This document shows positions 7,764 through 15,480 of a DNA stretch of 64,000 nucleotides, piece after piece. This DNA comes from Plantibacter auratus (GTDB taxonomy: Bacteria; Actinomycetota; Actinomycetes; Actinomycetales; Microbacteriaceae): NCBI RefSeq assembly GCF_050587365.1, contig NZ_JBOBFV010000004.1, forward strand, positions 248,001 through 312,000. The letters run 5' to 3'. The notes under the pieces are model-generated. The model worked only from the letters and a program-made list of their open reading frames with translations, searched no databases and was not told the origin of the DNA. Position 1 is the stretch's first letter. The number at the start of each line of letters is the position of its first letter. The translations under genes were made by a program, and so were the position numbers.

Positions 7764-8687
7764 ATGACCGACGCCGATGTCACCATGCCCGCCTCATCCC
7801 CGTTGCTCGCCGAGGGCGCTGTCCTCGAGCACCTGTACACCGGCGCGATCTGGAGCGAGGGGCCGGCGTGGATCGCGGAGACCGGCCGCGTGCGCTGGAG
7901 CGACATCCCGAACGACCGCATCCTCGAGTTCGACACCGCGACCGGCGAGACGGCCGTGTTCCGCGACGGCGCCGAGTACACGAACGGCCGCACGATCGAC
8001 CGCGAGGGCCGGGTCGTGCAGTGCAGTCACGGGCGCCGCGCGGTCGAGATCGAGGGGCCCGACGGCCCGAGCACGCTCGTCGACCACTGGGCCGGCGGCC
8101 GCTTCAACTCCCCGAACGACGTCGTCGTGCACTCCGACGGCTCGATCTGGTTCACCGACCCGCCCTACGGCATCGACGCCAGCGGAGAGGAAGGCCACCC
8201 CGGCGAGCAGGAGTACGGCGGGTGCTACGTCTTCCGACTCGAATTGGACACCGGGGCGATCGAGCCGGTCATCACGGCGATGGTGCACCCGAACGGGCTC
8301 GCGTTCTCACCCGACGAGTCGATCCTGTACGTGTCCGACACCGCCACCGCCGTCCGCCGGATCGCGGCCTACGACGTCGCAGCAGACGGCGTCTCGGTCG
8401 TCGCCGGCGACACCCCCGGTCGCACCTTCGCGAGCACCGCGGTTCCCGCGTCCGACGGCTTCCGGATCGACGTCGACGGCAACGTGTGGTCGTCGGCGGG
8501 TGACGGCGTCGAGGTGTTCGACCCGTCCGGCGCGACCATCCTGCGCATCCCGGTCCCGGAGCGCACCGCGAACGTCTGCTTCGGCGACCCCGATGGCCGC
8601 ACCCTCTACATCACGGCCAGCACATCTCTCTACCGCATCCGAACCGCCACCCGCCAAAGCCCGCGAACTGTCACTCCAGCACAGTGA
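7764..8687 (+). CDS. SMP-30/gluconolactonase family protein
   Basis: A 307-residue six-bladed beta-propeller lactonase. Conserved segments include WSEGPAW near residue 27, GRFNSPNDVVVHSDGSIWFTDP near 110-131 and MVHPNGLAFSPDESILYVSD near 172-191, which supply the metal ligands (Glu, Asn, Asp) of the family. It probably opens a sugar lactone to the acid. The last nine codons lie inside a 61-bp inverted repeat (8662-8722), so the C-terminal tail is repeat-derived. It faces the SQR-like gene convergently. Confidence 0.87.
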   Translation: MTDADVTMPASSPLLAEGAVLEHLYTGAIWSEGPAWIAETGRVRWSDIPNDRILEFDTATGETAVFRDGAEYTNGRTIDREGRVVQCSHGRRAVEIEGPDGPSTLVDHWAGGRFNSPNDVVVHSDGSIWFTDPPYGIDASGEEGHPGEQEYGGCYVFRLELDTGAIEPVITAMVHPNGLAFSPDESILYVSDTATAVRRIAAYDVAADGVSVVAGDTPGRTFASTAVPASDGFRIDVDGNVWSSAGDGVEVFDPSGATILRIPVPERTANVCFGDPDGRTLYITASTSLYRIRTATRQSPRTVTPAQ

Positions 8688-8722
8688 CGGGGCGCTGGAC
8701 GAGCGGTTGGTGACAGTTCGCG
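8662..8722. terminator. 61-bp spaced palindrome CGCGAACTGTCAC / GTGACAGTTCGCG
   Basis: Perfect 13-bp arms at 8662-8674 and 8710-8722 enclose 35 bases. The element lies between convergent genes and overlaps the 3' end of the SMP-30 coding sequence. Its arms recur at 47648-47709 and 52653-52717. A bidirectional terminator or a REP-like element are both possible; there is no U tract. Confidence 0.7.
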
Positions 8723-8731
8723 AGCTGGAGC

Positions 8732-9988
8732 TCACGCCCGCCCCTGCAGGATGAGGTTCCAGTACACCCAGGGCAGGACGTAGCGGTCGGCGATGAACGT
8801 GAACCGACGCTCCTTCGCGAGTCCGTTCCAGAACGGGATCGAGGGCTTCGGGCGGTAGCGGTCGTCGAACTCGGCGAACACCACCGTCCCGCGGGAGACC
8901 GTGAACGGGCACACCGAGTAGCCGTTGTAGACCGTGCCCGGCTCCTGGCCGGACCGCACGGCGACGAGGTTCTTCGCGAGGGTCTTCGTCTGTTGCCGGA
9001 GGGCACCGCCGGACTTCGAACTCATCACCGCGGCGGCGTCTCCGAGCGCCCAGACGTCGGGGAACCGCGGATGCCGCAGGGTCAGTGAGTCGACCTCGAC
9101 GAACCCACCCGGGTTGCCGGGGTCGGCGAGCGCCGTGGCCGCGAGCCAGTCCGGTGCGGACTGCGGCGGCACGGCGTGGAGGACGTCGTAGGGGATCTCC
9201 TCCCGGAGTCCGCCCGTCACGCCGTCCTGCCCGCGATCCGGGCCGTCCTGCGGGTCGGTCTGCGCGATGGTCACCACGCTCCGCTCCGGATCCACCGCGA
9301 CGAGCTCGCGCGAGAACCGCACGTCGATGCCGTACTCGGCGACCTTGCGGTCGAGTTCGGCGTCGATCATCGGCATGCCGAACATCGTGGGTGTGGGCAC
9401 GACCAGCACCACACGGATGTCGTCGAGGACGCCCGTCTGCCGCCAGTAGTCGCACGCGAGGTACATCGGCTTCTGCGCGGCACCCGAGCAACTCGCGGGG
9501 CCGGCGGGCTGCGTGAACACGACGGTGCCGGAGCGGACCGACCGGAGCACGCGCGAGGCCTTCTGCGCGTACTCGAAGGTGTAGTTGGAGATCCCGACCG
9601 GCGACGCCATCGCCTCCGTCAGACCGGGCACGGCGTCCCAGTCCTGCTGGATGCCCGGAGCGACGATGAGCTGGTCGTACTCGACGGCGGTGCCGGATTC
9701 GAGCGTCACCGTCTTCGCGACCGGGTCGATGGACTGGACCCGGTCCTGGATCCAGGTCACGCCCTTCGGCGTCACGGCGTGCTGTGGCCTCGTGGCGACC
9801 GACGCGGACGCGGTCCCGCCCGCGACGTGCGAGAACATCGGCTGGTACCGGTGGTGCTCCCGCGGTTCGATGACCGCGACGTCATCGACGCCGTATCGCC
9901 GGAGCCTCCCGGCGACGGAGAGACCGGCGTTGCCGCCACCGATGACGACCACCTCGTGATGGAGCGGTGCCGTCCTGGGATCGGTCAC
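8732..9988 (-). CDS. Sulfide:quinone oxidoreductase-like FAD-dependent oxidoreductase
   Basis: A 418-residue flavoprotein with an N-terminal FAD motif VVVIGGGNAGLS (14-24), a second dinucleotide region and C-terminal WALGDAAAV. GPASCSGAAQKP with C167 and the following C179 in LACDYW match type II sulfide:quinone oxidoreductases, which pass electrons from sulfide to the quinone pool through redox cysteines; VCPFTVSR near the C-terminus offers a third cysteine. The start is GTG with no clear ribosome binding site. No other sulfur gene is adjacent, so sulfide detoxification is inferred from family only. Confidence 0.8.
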   Translation of the reverse strand: MTDPRTAPLHHEVVVIGGGNAGLSVAGRLRRYGVDDVAVIEPREHHRYQPMFSHVAGGTASASVATRPQHAVTPKGVTWIQDRVQSIDPVAKTVTLESGTAVEYDQLIVAPGIQQDWDAVPGLTEAMASPVGISNYTFEYAQKASRVLRSVRSGTVVFTQPAGPASCSGAAQKPMYLACDYWRQTGVLDDIRVVLVVPTPTMFGMPMIDAELDRKVAEYGIDVRFSRELVAVDPERSVVTIAQTDPQDGPDRGQDGVTGGLREEIPYDVLHAVPPQSAPDWLAATALADPGNPGGFVEVDSLTLRHPRFPDVWALGDAAAVMSSKSGGALRQQTKTLAKNLVAVRSGQEPGTVYNGYSVCPFTVSRGTVVFAEFDDRYRPKPSIPFWNGLAKERRFTFIADRYVLPWVYWNLILQGRA

Positions 9989-10002
9989 GGTGGCGGCGGC
10001 GC

Positions 10003-10308
10003 TCAGGATCCGGACTGACCGCGACCGGTGGCGTTCTGCAGCCGGTCGATGTGTTCGGAGGCCTGCGCCTTCGTCAGGTCGGCGGGGAGCTCCTCGCCTG
10101 CCTCACGGGCCAGGGTGTCGAGGTAGCTGCGCTGCGGGCCGGTCATCGGCTCGTCGCCGGTGACCCAGTCCTCGGGGTCCTTGCTCGCGCTCGTCGAGCT
10201 GTCGTCGCCTCGTGCTCCGAGGGTCTCCTCGGTGGCGCCGATCATCTCGGGTGCACCGGAGGTCGTGGCGTCGGGGGTCGTTGCATCGGTCTGTTCTGCG
10301 TCAGTCAT
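10003..10308 (-). CDS. DUF3072 domain-containing protein
   Basis: A 101-residue acidic protein with a Thr/Asp-rich N-terminal 45 residues and a C-terminal domain (about 45-95) with MTGPQRSYLDTLAREAGEEL and LTKAQASEHIDRLQ, the DUF3072 pattern seen in actinobacteria and rhizobia. The function is unknown. It lies 14 bp upstream of the SQR-like gene in the same direction and could be cotranscribed with it. TACCGT precedes the ATG by six bases. Confidence 0.83.
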   Translation of the reverse strand: MTDAEQTDATTPDATTSGAPEMIGATEETLGARGDDSSTSASKDPEDWVTGDEPMTGPQRSYLDTLAREAGEELPADLTKAQASEHIDRLQNATGRGQSGS

Positions 10309-10314
10309 GCGGCA

Positions 10315-10320
10315 ACGGTA
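10315..10320 (-). promoter_or_regulatory. -10 box TACCGT of leaderless DUF3072 gene
   Basis: TACCGT is six bases before the ATG at 10308; it may drive both this gene and the downstream flavoprotein. Confidence 0.5.
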
Positions 10321-10444
10321 CGTCGAGCGGGCGATCGGGCAGGAGGGGTTGCGCGGCCCGAGCGATCGGTGTCGGAATAGCGACGGACGACCCCCGGTTG
10401 ACCCAGGCGACCGCGTGCGGCCGCACCGTCCACGAAGGAGACCC

Positions 10445-11152
10445 ATGTCCGACACCGCTTCCGGAACCGACCGATCCGCCGACGAGCCGACTCCGTCGCA
10501 GGGCATCACCATCGGCATCCTCGGCGCCGGCAAGGTCGGCACGGTCCTGGCACGACTCGCGGTCGCCGCCGGGTACCGGGTGCTCATCAGCGGCTCCCGC
10601 GACGCCGCCCGGATCGCCCTGACGATCGACGTCCTCGCACCGGGTGCCGTCGCCACGACCGCCGCCGACGCAGCGGCCCAGGCCGACATCGTGATCCTCG
10701 CGCTGCCCCTCGGCAAGCACCGCTCGGTGCCCGTCGACGAGCTGCGCGGCAAGCTCGTCACCGACGCCATGAACTACTGGTGGGAGGTCGACGGACACCG
10801 CGAGGACCTCAGCGCACCGGAGACGTCGACGAGCGAGCTGGTCGCCGCCTTCCTGCCGGAGTCGCGCGTCGTCAAGGCGTTCAACCACATGGGGTACCAC
10901 GACCTCGACGGGGAGCCGCGTCCGGCCGGCACCCCGGGCCGCAAGGGCATCGCGATCGCCGGCGACGCCCCCGCGGACCGGGCAGCCGTCTCGGCCGTGG
11001 TGGACGCCCTCGGGTTCGACCCCGTCGAGATCGGGCCGCTGCGCGCGGGCGTCGTCCTCGAACCCGGACACGAGCTCTTCGGGGCGAACATCGGGGCCGA
11101 CGAGATCCGCGAGGTCGCCGAGGTGCGGGCGTTGGCGGCGGACGTCCGCTAG
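10445..11152 (+). CDS. NADP-binding reductase, F420-dependent NADP reductase-like
   Basis: A 235-residue single Rossmann-domain protein. GILGAGKVGTVLARLAVAAG (24-43) is the dinucleotide loop and ISGSRD (about 48-53) fits an NADP-phosphate binding turn. DIVILALPLGKHRSVP and VKAFNHMGYHDLD match the NAD(P)-binding F420 oxidoreductase / pyrroline-5-carboxylate reductase-like family. The cofactor partner is not provable here. GAAGGAG is five bases before the ATG. Its stop overlaps the 3' end of the convergent hydrolase by four bases. Confidence 0.82.
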   Translation: MSDTASGTDRSADEPTPSQGITIGILGAGKVGTVLARLAVAAGYRVLISGSRDAARIALTIDVLAPGAVATTAADAAAQADIVILALPLGKHRSVPVDELRGKLVTDAMNYWWEVDGHREDLSAPETSTSELVAAFLPESRVVKAFNHMGYHDLDGEPRPAGTPGRKGIAIAGDAPADRAAVSAVVDALGFDPVEIGPLRAGVVLEPGHELFGANIGADEIREVAEVRALAADVR

Positions 11153-11934
11153 CCGACCTGGCGGGTTCCAGCGTCGGATCGGTCTCGACCGTTCGGTCGC
11201 GGGGTGAGCGCCGCTGAGCGGATCACTTCCGCGAGCTCGCCGGCACGGCTCCACATCGGCCAGTGACCTGTCGGGAGGTCGACGACCTCGACGGTCGCGA
11301 GCCCCGCGACCTCGACGAACATGGGGTGTCCGCCTCGGGCCAGGTCCAGCACCTGCGCGCTGGGGATCGAGCAGCACACCAGGGTGGTCGGGACGGCGGC
11401 GCGGGCGTCGTTGGTCAGCTCGACAGCCTGTCGGAGGACGGGCGCCGGCTCGGGGACCGCCCGGGCGCGGAACCGGTCGAGGACCTCGGCGCTCAAGCCG
11501 TCGAGGCTCGCCTGCTGCGCGAGGACGTCGAACGCCGGGAGCGGAAGCTCGTCGACGTCGTCCGGCAGGTCCGGCGCGAAGACGGTTCCTGGCGCCACCG
11601 GACCTGAGTCGACCCACACCACCCGGCGGACGAGCTCCGGATGCCGGTCGAGGAGCAGGGCGACGGGAGCGTTGGCGCCGCTGTGCGCGACGACGACGGC
11701 CGGGTGGTCCGCGGAGACGTCCCGCCGGGCGAGTACCTCCGTGATCGCGGCCACTTGGTCGTCGAGGGTCCTGCTGGACCGGTCGGGATCGGCGCCGTCG
11801 AGGCCGGGCAGGGTGATCGCGACGGTGCGCGAGCGGTCGGGGTCGAGATGGTCGATGACGTCATCCCAGGCCCAGGCGCCCAGCCAGTGGCCGGCGATGA
11901 GGATGATGGTCGGGGTGTCGTTCTGTGTGTTCAT
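11149..11934 (-). CDS. Alpha/beta hydrolase
   Basis: A 261-residue alpha/beta hydrolase of the salicylate-esterase-like type. The oxyanion region is IILIAGHWLGAWAWDD (10-25), the nucleophile serine is in VVAHSGANAP (about 84) and the histidine in LPTGHWPMWSR near 233. Residues 100-140 form a variable cap. It is transcribed divergently from a WYL-type regulator with a 50-bp gap, so it is the probable target of that regulator. CAGGCT six bases before the ATG is a weaker leaderless -10 candidate. Confidence 0.83.
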   Translation of the reverse strand: MNTQNDTPTIILIAGHWLGAWAWDDVIDHLDPDRSRTVAITLPGLDGADPDRSSRTLDDQVAAITEVLARRDVSADHPAVVVAHSGANAPVALLLDRHPELVRRVVWVDSGPVAPGTVFAPDLPDDVDELPLPAFDVLAQQASLDGLSAEVLDRFRARAVPEPAPVLRQAVELTNDARAAVPTTLVCCSIPSAQVLDLARGGHPMFVEVAGLATVEVVDLPTGHWPMWSRAGELAEVIRSAALTPRPNGRDRSDAGTRQVG

Positions 11935-11984
11935 GACTCCAGCCTGAAGCGCGCTCCAGGCAGGTGTGTGTCACTATTTCTGTC

Positions 11985-12011
11985 ATGAATCTCGAACTCG
12001 TGAGCCGATGA
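11985..12011 (+). other. Possible leader peptide MNLELVSR coupled to the WYL regulator
   Basis: An eight-codon ORF begins at ATG 11985, seven bases after CACTAT, and its TGA overlaps the regulator ATG at 12008 as ATGA. If transcription starts at 11985 the regulator would be reached only by termination-reinitiation. Chance occurrence cannot be excluded. Confidence 0.3.
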
Positions 12012-12706
12012 AGCGGGCGGAGCGACTCCACGCCCTGTCCGAGGCACTGCGTCGGGGTGGATCGCGAGGAACCTCCGCCGTGCGGTTGGCGAGGGACTTC
12101 GGCGTCTCCGTGCGCACCGTGAAGCGGGATCTCCAGGCACTCGAGCGCAGCGGCGCGCCCATCTGGTCACGTCCGGGACCAGGCGGCGGATACGGGTTGG
12201 CCGTCGGGGCGACGCTGCCACCGGTCAGCCTGTCCCCGGTGCAGGCGGTGGCGCTCATGTCGGCGGTGTCCGCGGCACCCGACGCCCCGTACGCGGATCT
12301 GGCAGCCGCCGGAGTGCAGAAGATCATGGACGTCCTCGACCCCAGGACCCGCGCACGAGCCGACGCGCTGGCCGGTCGGATCTGGATCGATGCGCCCCCG
12401 ACCGCTTCGCGCGTCGTCCGATCGGCGCTCGAGGAGGCGATGGCCGAGCAGCGGGTCGTCCGCATCCGGTACACCTCGCGGGCCGGGAGCACGACCACGC
12501 GCGACGTCGAGCCCGTGCTGTTCGCGTCGACGAACGGTCAGTGGTACCTCGTCGGATGGTGCCGGATGCGCGATGCGATGCGGTGGTTCACGGTCGCGCG
12601 CATCGAGCGGGCCAGCGTGACGAAGACGGCGTGCAGTGGCCACACGGTCGCCGAGGTTGGCGAGCCACCGGTGAATGCGACGCCGGTCCACGGCCGGGGA
12701 CGGTGA
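12008..12706 (+). CDS. WYL-domain (YafY family) transcriptional regulator
   Basis: A 232-residue regulator with an N-terminal winged helix (about 5-58: SAVRLARDFGVSVRTVKRDLQALE is split by the recognition helix) and a WYL domain (about 130-220) with VRIRYTSRAG and NGQWYLVGWC. WYL proteins sense ligands such as nucleotides and often control an adjacent gene; the divergent hydrolase at 11149-11934 is the obvious candidate. The frame is open upstream to 11966, but the ATG at 12008 fits the family start better. Confidence 0.85.
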   Translation: MKRAERLHALSEALRRGGSRGTSAVRLARDFGVSVRTVKRDLQALERSGAPIWSRPGPGGGYGLAVGATLPPVSLSPVQAVALMSAVSAAPDAPYADLAAAGVQKIMDVLDPRTRARADALAGRIWIDAPPTASRVVRSALEEAMAEQRVVRIRYTSRAGSTTTRDVEPVLFASTNGQWYLVGWCRMRDAMRWFTVARIERASVTKTACSGHTVAEVGEPPVNATPVHGRGR

Positions 12707-12758
12707 CCTTCGATCCATTCATAGGAATAGAACCACTTCGCGCGACGCTGTAGCCAGG

Positions 12759-13772
12759 GTGAAGAAGATCGGGTTCCTGTCCTTCGGACACTGGCAAGAC
12801 GTTCCGGGCTCCAGCGTGCGCACCGGGCGTGACGCGCTCCTGCAGAGCATCGAGCTCGCGGTCGCGGCGGAGGAGGTCGGTGTCGACGGCGCGTACGTGC
12901 GCGTGCACCACTTCGCCCGGCAGCTCGCGTCACCGTTCCCGCTGCTGGCGGCGATGGCGGCGAAGACCTCGACGATCGAACTCGGCACCGGTGTCATCGA
13001 CATGCGGTACGAGAACCCGCTCTACATGGCCGAGGAGGCGGCGGCCACCGACCTCATCAGCGACGGGCGACTGCAGCTCGGCGTGAGCCGGGGATCACCC
13101 GAGACGGCGCTCCGCGGGTCGGAGTCGTTCGGTTACGTGCCGGGCGACGATGAGACCGACGCGGACATCGCCCGCTCGCACACCGAGGTGTTCCGTGCGG
13201 CCATCGCGGGCGCGGGTGTGGCTCGCGCCAACCCGCAGATGACGGGGACCAACGGTCTGCTCGCGATCCAGCCGCAGTCCCCGGAGCTCGGTGAGCGCAT
13301 CTGGTGGGGCGCCGGCTCGCGGTCCACGGCGGTGTGGACGGCGGAGCAGGGCATGAACCTCATGTCGTCGACGCTCCTCACCGAGGACACCGGGGTGCCG
13401 TTCGACGAACTGCAGGCCGAGCAGATCCAGATGTTCCGTGACGCCTGGACCGAAGCCGGTCACGAGTGGCAGCCGCGGGTCTCCGTGAGCCGCAGCATCC
13501 TGCCGCTCATCGACGACGAGACGCGCCGCTACTTCGGGCTGCGCGCCCAGGCCGACTCGAAGGACCAGGTCGGACACCTCGACGGCGGACTCGCGCGCTT
13601 CGGCCGCAGCTTCATCGGCGAGCCCGACGTCATCGCCGCAGAGCTCGCGAAGGACGCAGCCGTGCAGGCCGCCGACACCGTCCTCGTCACCGTCCCGAAC
13701 CAACTCGGCGTCGAGTTCAACGCGCGCATCCTGGAGTCGATCGTCAAGGACATCAAGCCGGCGCTGGGGTAG
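12759..13772 (+). CDS. LLM class flavin-dependent oxidoreductase
   Basis: A 337-residue TIM-barrel luciferase-like monooxygenase. MKKIGFLSFGHW at the start, VDGAYVRVHHFARQ, IELGTGVIDMRYENPLYMAEEAA and LQLGVSRGSP are typical of the class. Such enzymes use FMN or F420 to oxidise diverse substrates, which cannot be predicted. I chose the GTG at 12759 because homologues start at KKIGFLS; its ribosome binding site is weak, so the start is the least certain part. It ends at a 96-bp spaced palindrome. Confidence 0.85.
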   Translation: MKKIGFLSFGHWQDVPGSSVRTGRDALLQSIELAVAAEEVGVDGAYVRVHHFARQLASPFPLLAAMAAKTSTIELGTGVIDMRYENPLYMAEEAAATDLISDGRLQLGVSRGSPETALRGSESFGYVPGDDETDADIARSHTEVFRAAIAGAGVARANPQMTGTNGLLAIQPQSPELGERIWWGAGSRSTAVWTAEQGMNLMSSTLLTEDTGVPFDELQAEQIQMFRDAWTEAGHEWQPRVSVSRSILPLIDDETRRYFGLRAQADSKDQVGHLDGGLARFGRSFIGEPDVIAAELAKDAAVQAADTVLVTVPNQLGVEFNARILESIVKDIKPALG

Positions 13773-13779
13773 CCGCAGG

Positions 13780-13875
13780 GATCACAACTCCCGCTGATCG
13801 CCCGTCTGCAGGTTGACATGCGCTCCAGGCGCTGCCCTCACGGTCGGCGGCGAACCGTCCGCAGGAGTTGTGATC
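13780..13875. terminator. 96-bp spaced palindrome GATCACAACTCC / GGAGTTGTGATC
   Basis: Perfect 12-bp arms at 13780-13791 and 13864-13875 sit between the convergent LLM and DUF952 genes. The interior is not conserved with other such elements. Its place suggests a bidirectional terminator. Confidence 0.65.
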
Positions 13876-13882
13876 GCCAGAC

Positions 13883-14248
13883 TCAGCCCAACAGCTCGGC
13901 GAGCGCCGCGGGCACCTGCCACGTGCCGGCCGCATCGCGTTCGAGCGGGAGCTCAGCCGTGATCGCCGGGCCGGCGGTCGGGAGCGGGGCGATGACGCGC
14001 GGCGTCGGAGCCCAGGTGACCTGGAGGCCCGCCGCCTGCAGCTCCTCCACGTCGAGCACGATGAGCACGAGCGGCAGCTGAAGCGACCCGTACACCCGCT
14101 CGAGCACCTCGGGCAGTCGGTCAGCGGTCGTCGCGTGGACGAAGCCGGCGTCGACGAACGGCACGGCTCGAGTCGACACCTCGTACTCGCCGAACGGCCG
14201 ACTGGCCTCCCAATCGTCGACGATCGCGACATGCAGGATCTTCGTCAT
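13883..14248 (-). CDS. DUF952 domain-containing protein
   Basis: A 121-residue protein opening MTKILHVAIVDDWEASRPFG, with GFVHATTADRLPEVLERVYG in the middle, both typical of DUF952 (a small barrel with an ADP-ribosyltransferase-like fold, function unproven). The start could also be GTG two codons upstream (14254); GGGTGGAG favours the ATG. It is divergent from a TetR gene whose palindromic operator lies in the shared 44-bp promoter region. Confidence 0.83.
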   Translation of the reverse strand: MTKILHVAIVDDWEASRPFGEYEVSTRAVPFVDAGFVHATTADRLPEVLERVYGSLQLPLVLIVLDVEELQAAGLQVTWAPTPRVIAPLPTAGPAITAELPLERDAAGTWQVPAALAELLG

Positions 14249-14264
14249 CTCCACCCTCTCCCTT

Positions 14265-14288
14265 TAATGAGACGTTACCGTATCATTA
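14265..14288. promoter_or_regulatory. TetR operator TAATGA-N12-TCATTA
   Basis: A 24-bp palindrome with perfect six-base outer arms and four internal mismatches fills the promoter region between the DUF952 and TetR genes and contains the TetR -10 box, so binding would repress the tetR gene and probably its neighbour. Confidence 0.65.
14281..14286 (+). promoter_or_regulatory. -10 box TATCAT of leaderless tetR gene
   Basis: TATCAT precedes the ATG at 14293 by six bases and lies within the right half of the TetR palindrome. Confidence 0.55.
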
Positions 14289-14292
14289 GAGC

Positions 14293-14853
14293 ATGGAATC
14301 GAGACGTGGTCGCCCGACGGCAGCCGAACGTGACCGACGGCGCGACGCGATCCTCGACGCCGCCATCCGCCGGTTCACCGGGCACGGGTACGGCGGGACG
14401 ACGATCGAGGCGATCGCCGCCGACGCGGGCGTGACGAAGCGGACGATCTACACCTGGTTCGGCGATCTCGCCGGCATGCTGACGGCGGCGGTCGAACGGC
14501 AGCACGGGTATCTCCTCGCGGCAGACGAGCCAGGCTCCGAAGCCGAACCCCTCGAGGACGCGGCGACCCGACTCGTCATCGCGCTGCATTCGGACGTCTC
14601 GATCGCGCTGCACCGGCTCGTGATCGCGGAGTCTCCGCGCTTCCCCGAGGTCGCCGCCGGCTTCTACGCCGCCGGCCCGGCCCGCTCGATCGCGTTCCTC
14701 GCCGACCACGTCGGCGAGCGGGCGGAACAGCTCTACACCCTGCTCCTCGGCGAACCGCATCGACGCAGGCTGCTCGGCTTGTCCGCTGCACCGACGCCGG
14801 ATGCAGCACGGGCGCACGCCCGCTCCTGCCTCGCACTGGTCGTCGACAAGTAG
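14293..14853 (+). CDS. TetR/AcrR family transcriptional regulator
   Basis: A 186-residue regulator. Residues 14-60 form the TetR helix-turn-helix: RRDAILDAAIRRFTGHGYGG, then IEAIAADAGVTKRTIYTWFG with the recognition helix around TKRTIYTWF. The C-terminal part matches the AefR-like ligand domain. It probably represses itself and the divergent DUF952 gene through the palindrome at 14265-14288. The ligand is unknown. Confidence 0.88.
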   Translation: MESRRGRPTAAERDRRRDAILDAAIRRFTGHGYGGTTIEAIAADAGVTKRTIYTWFGDLAGMLTAAVERQHGYLLAADEPGSEAEPLEDAATRLVIALHSDVSIALHRLVIAESPRFPEVAAGFYAAGPARSIAFLADHVGERAEQLYTLLLGEPHRRRLLGLSAAPTPDAARAHARSCLALVVDK

Positions 14854-14928
14854 CCCACCTGTCGGAGGCCACGCAACCCGGGCCGGCCCCGATTCCGACC
14901 GTGTAAGTCGTCTGACACACTGACGATC

Positions 14929-15465
14929 ATGAAGCGCTCCACCATCCCCGCCCTCGCCGTCATCCTCCTCACCCTCGCTGGCTGTTCGGCGGGCACCCCG
15001 GGGCAGACCTCGTCGCCCTCCGCGACCACCGCGGCGCCGACGGCCACACCCTCGGCGACCTCCGAGCCCATGAGCGACGCGACCTGCGAAACCGTCCTGA
15101 CGGACGAGGAGTACGCGAGCCTCGCGGAGGACGGGCTGGTCCTGAACCCCGACATCTTCGTCCTCGACGACACGATGCAGTCGATCATCGACGCCGGCGG
15201 CCTCGGTTGCTACTGGACCCGCTCCGGCGGCGACATCCGCGTCTGGTACGCGCAGGGAGCCACGACCAGCGCCGAGTGGGACGCGCAGCAGCAGTCGCTC
15301 ATCAGTGCCGGGTGGACCGAGATCGACACGCCGGTCGCCGACACAGTCCAGGCTCCCGACGTGAACGACCCCGACTACCTGCCCGTCGTGACCTACCGGG
15401 ACGGCGTCATCTACTACGCCAGCTACGTGGAGCTGCTCCCCTCGGTGAAGGCCCTCCAGGAGTAG
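14929..15465 (+). CDS. Hypothetical secreted lipoprotein
   Basis: A 178-residue protein with a lipoprotein signal peptide (MKRSTIPALAVILLTLAGC, acylated Cys19) and a Ser/Thr/Pro/Ala linker to about residue 48, followed by a compact domain with two cysteines (in ATCETVL and GLGCYWTR) that may form a disulfide. I do not recognise the domain. It should be anchored to the outer face of the membrane. CACACT lies seven bases before the ATG, a weaker leaderless -10 candidate. Confidence 0.75.
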   Translation: MKRSTIPALAVILLTLAGCSAGTPGQTSSPSATTAAPTATPSATSEPMSDATCETVLTDEEYASLAEDGLVLNPDIFVLDDTMQSIIDAGGLGCYWTRSGGDIRVWYAQGATTSAEWDAQQQSLISAGWTEIDTPVADTVQAPDVNDPDYLPVVTYRDGVIYYASYVELLPSVKALQE

Positions 15466-15480
15466 GCACCCGCCGCAGGC

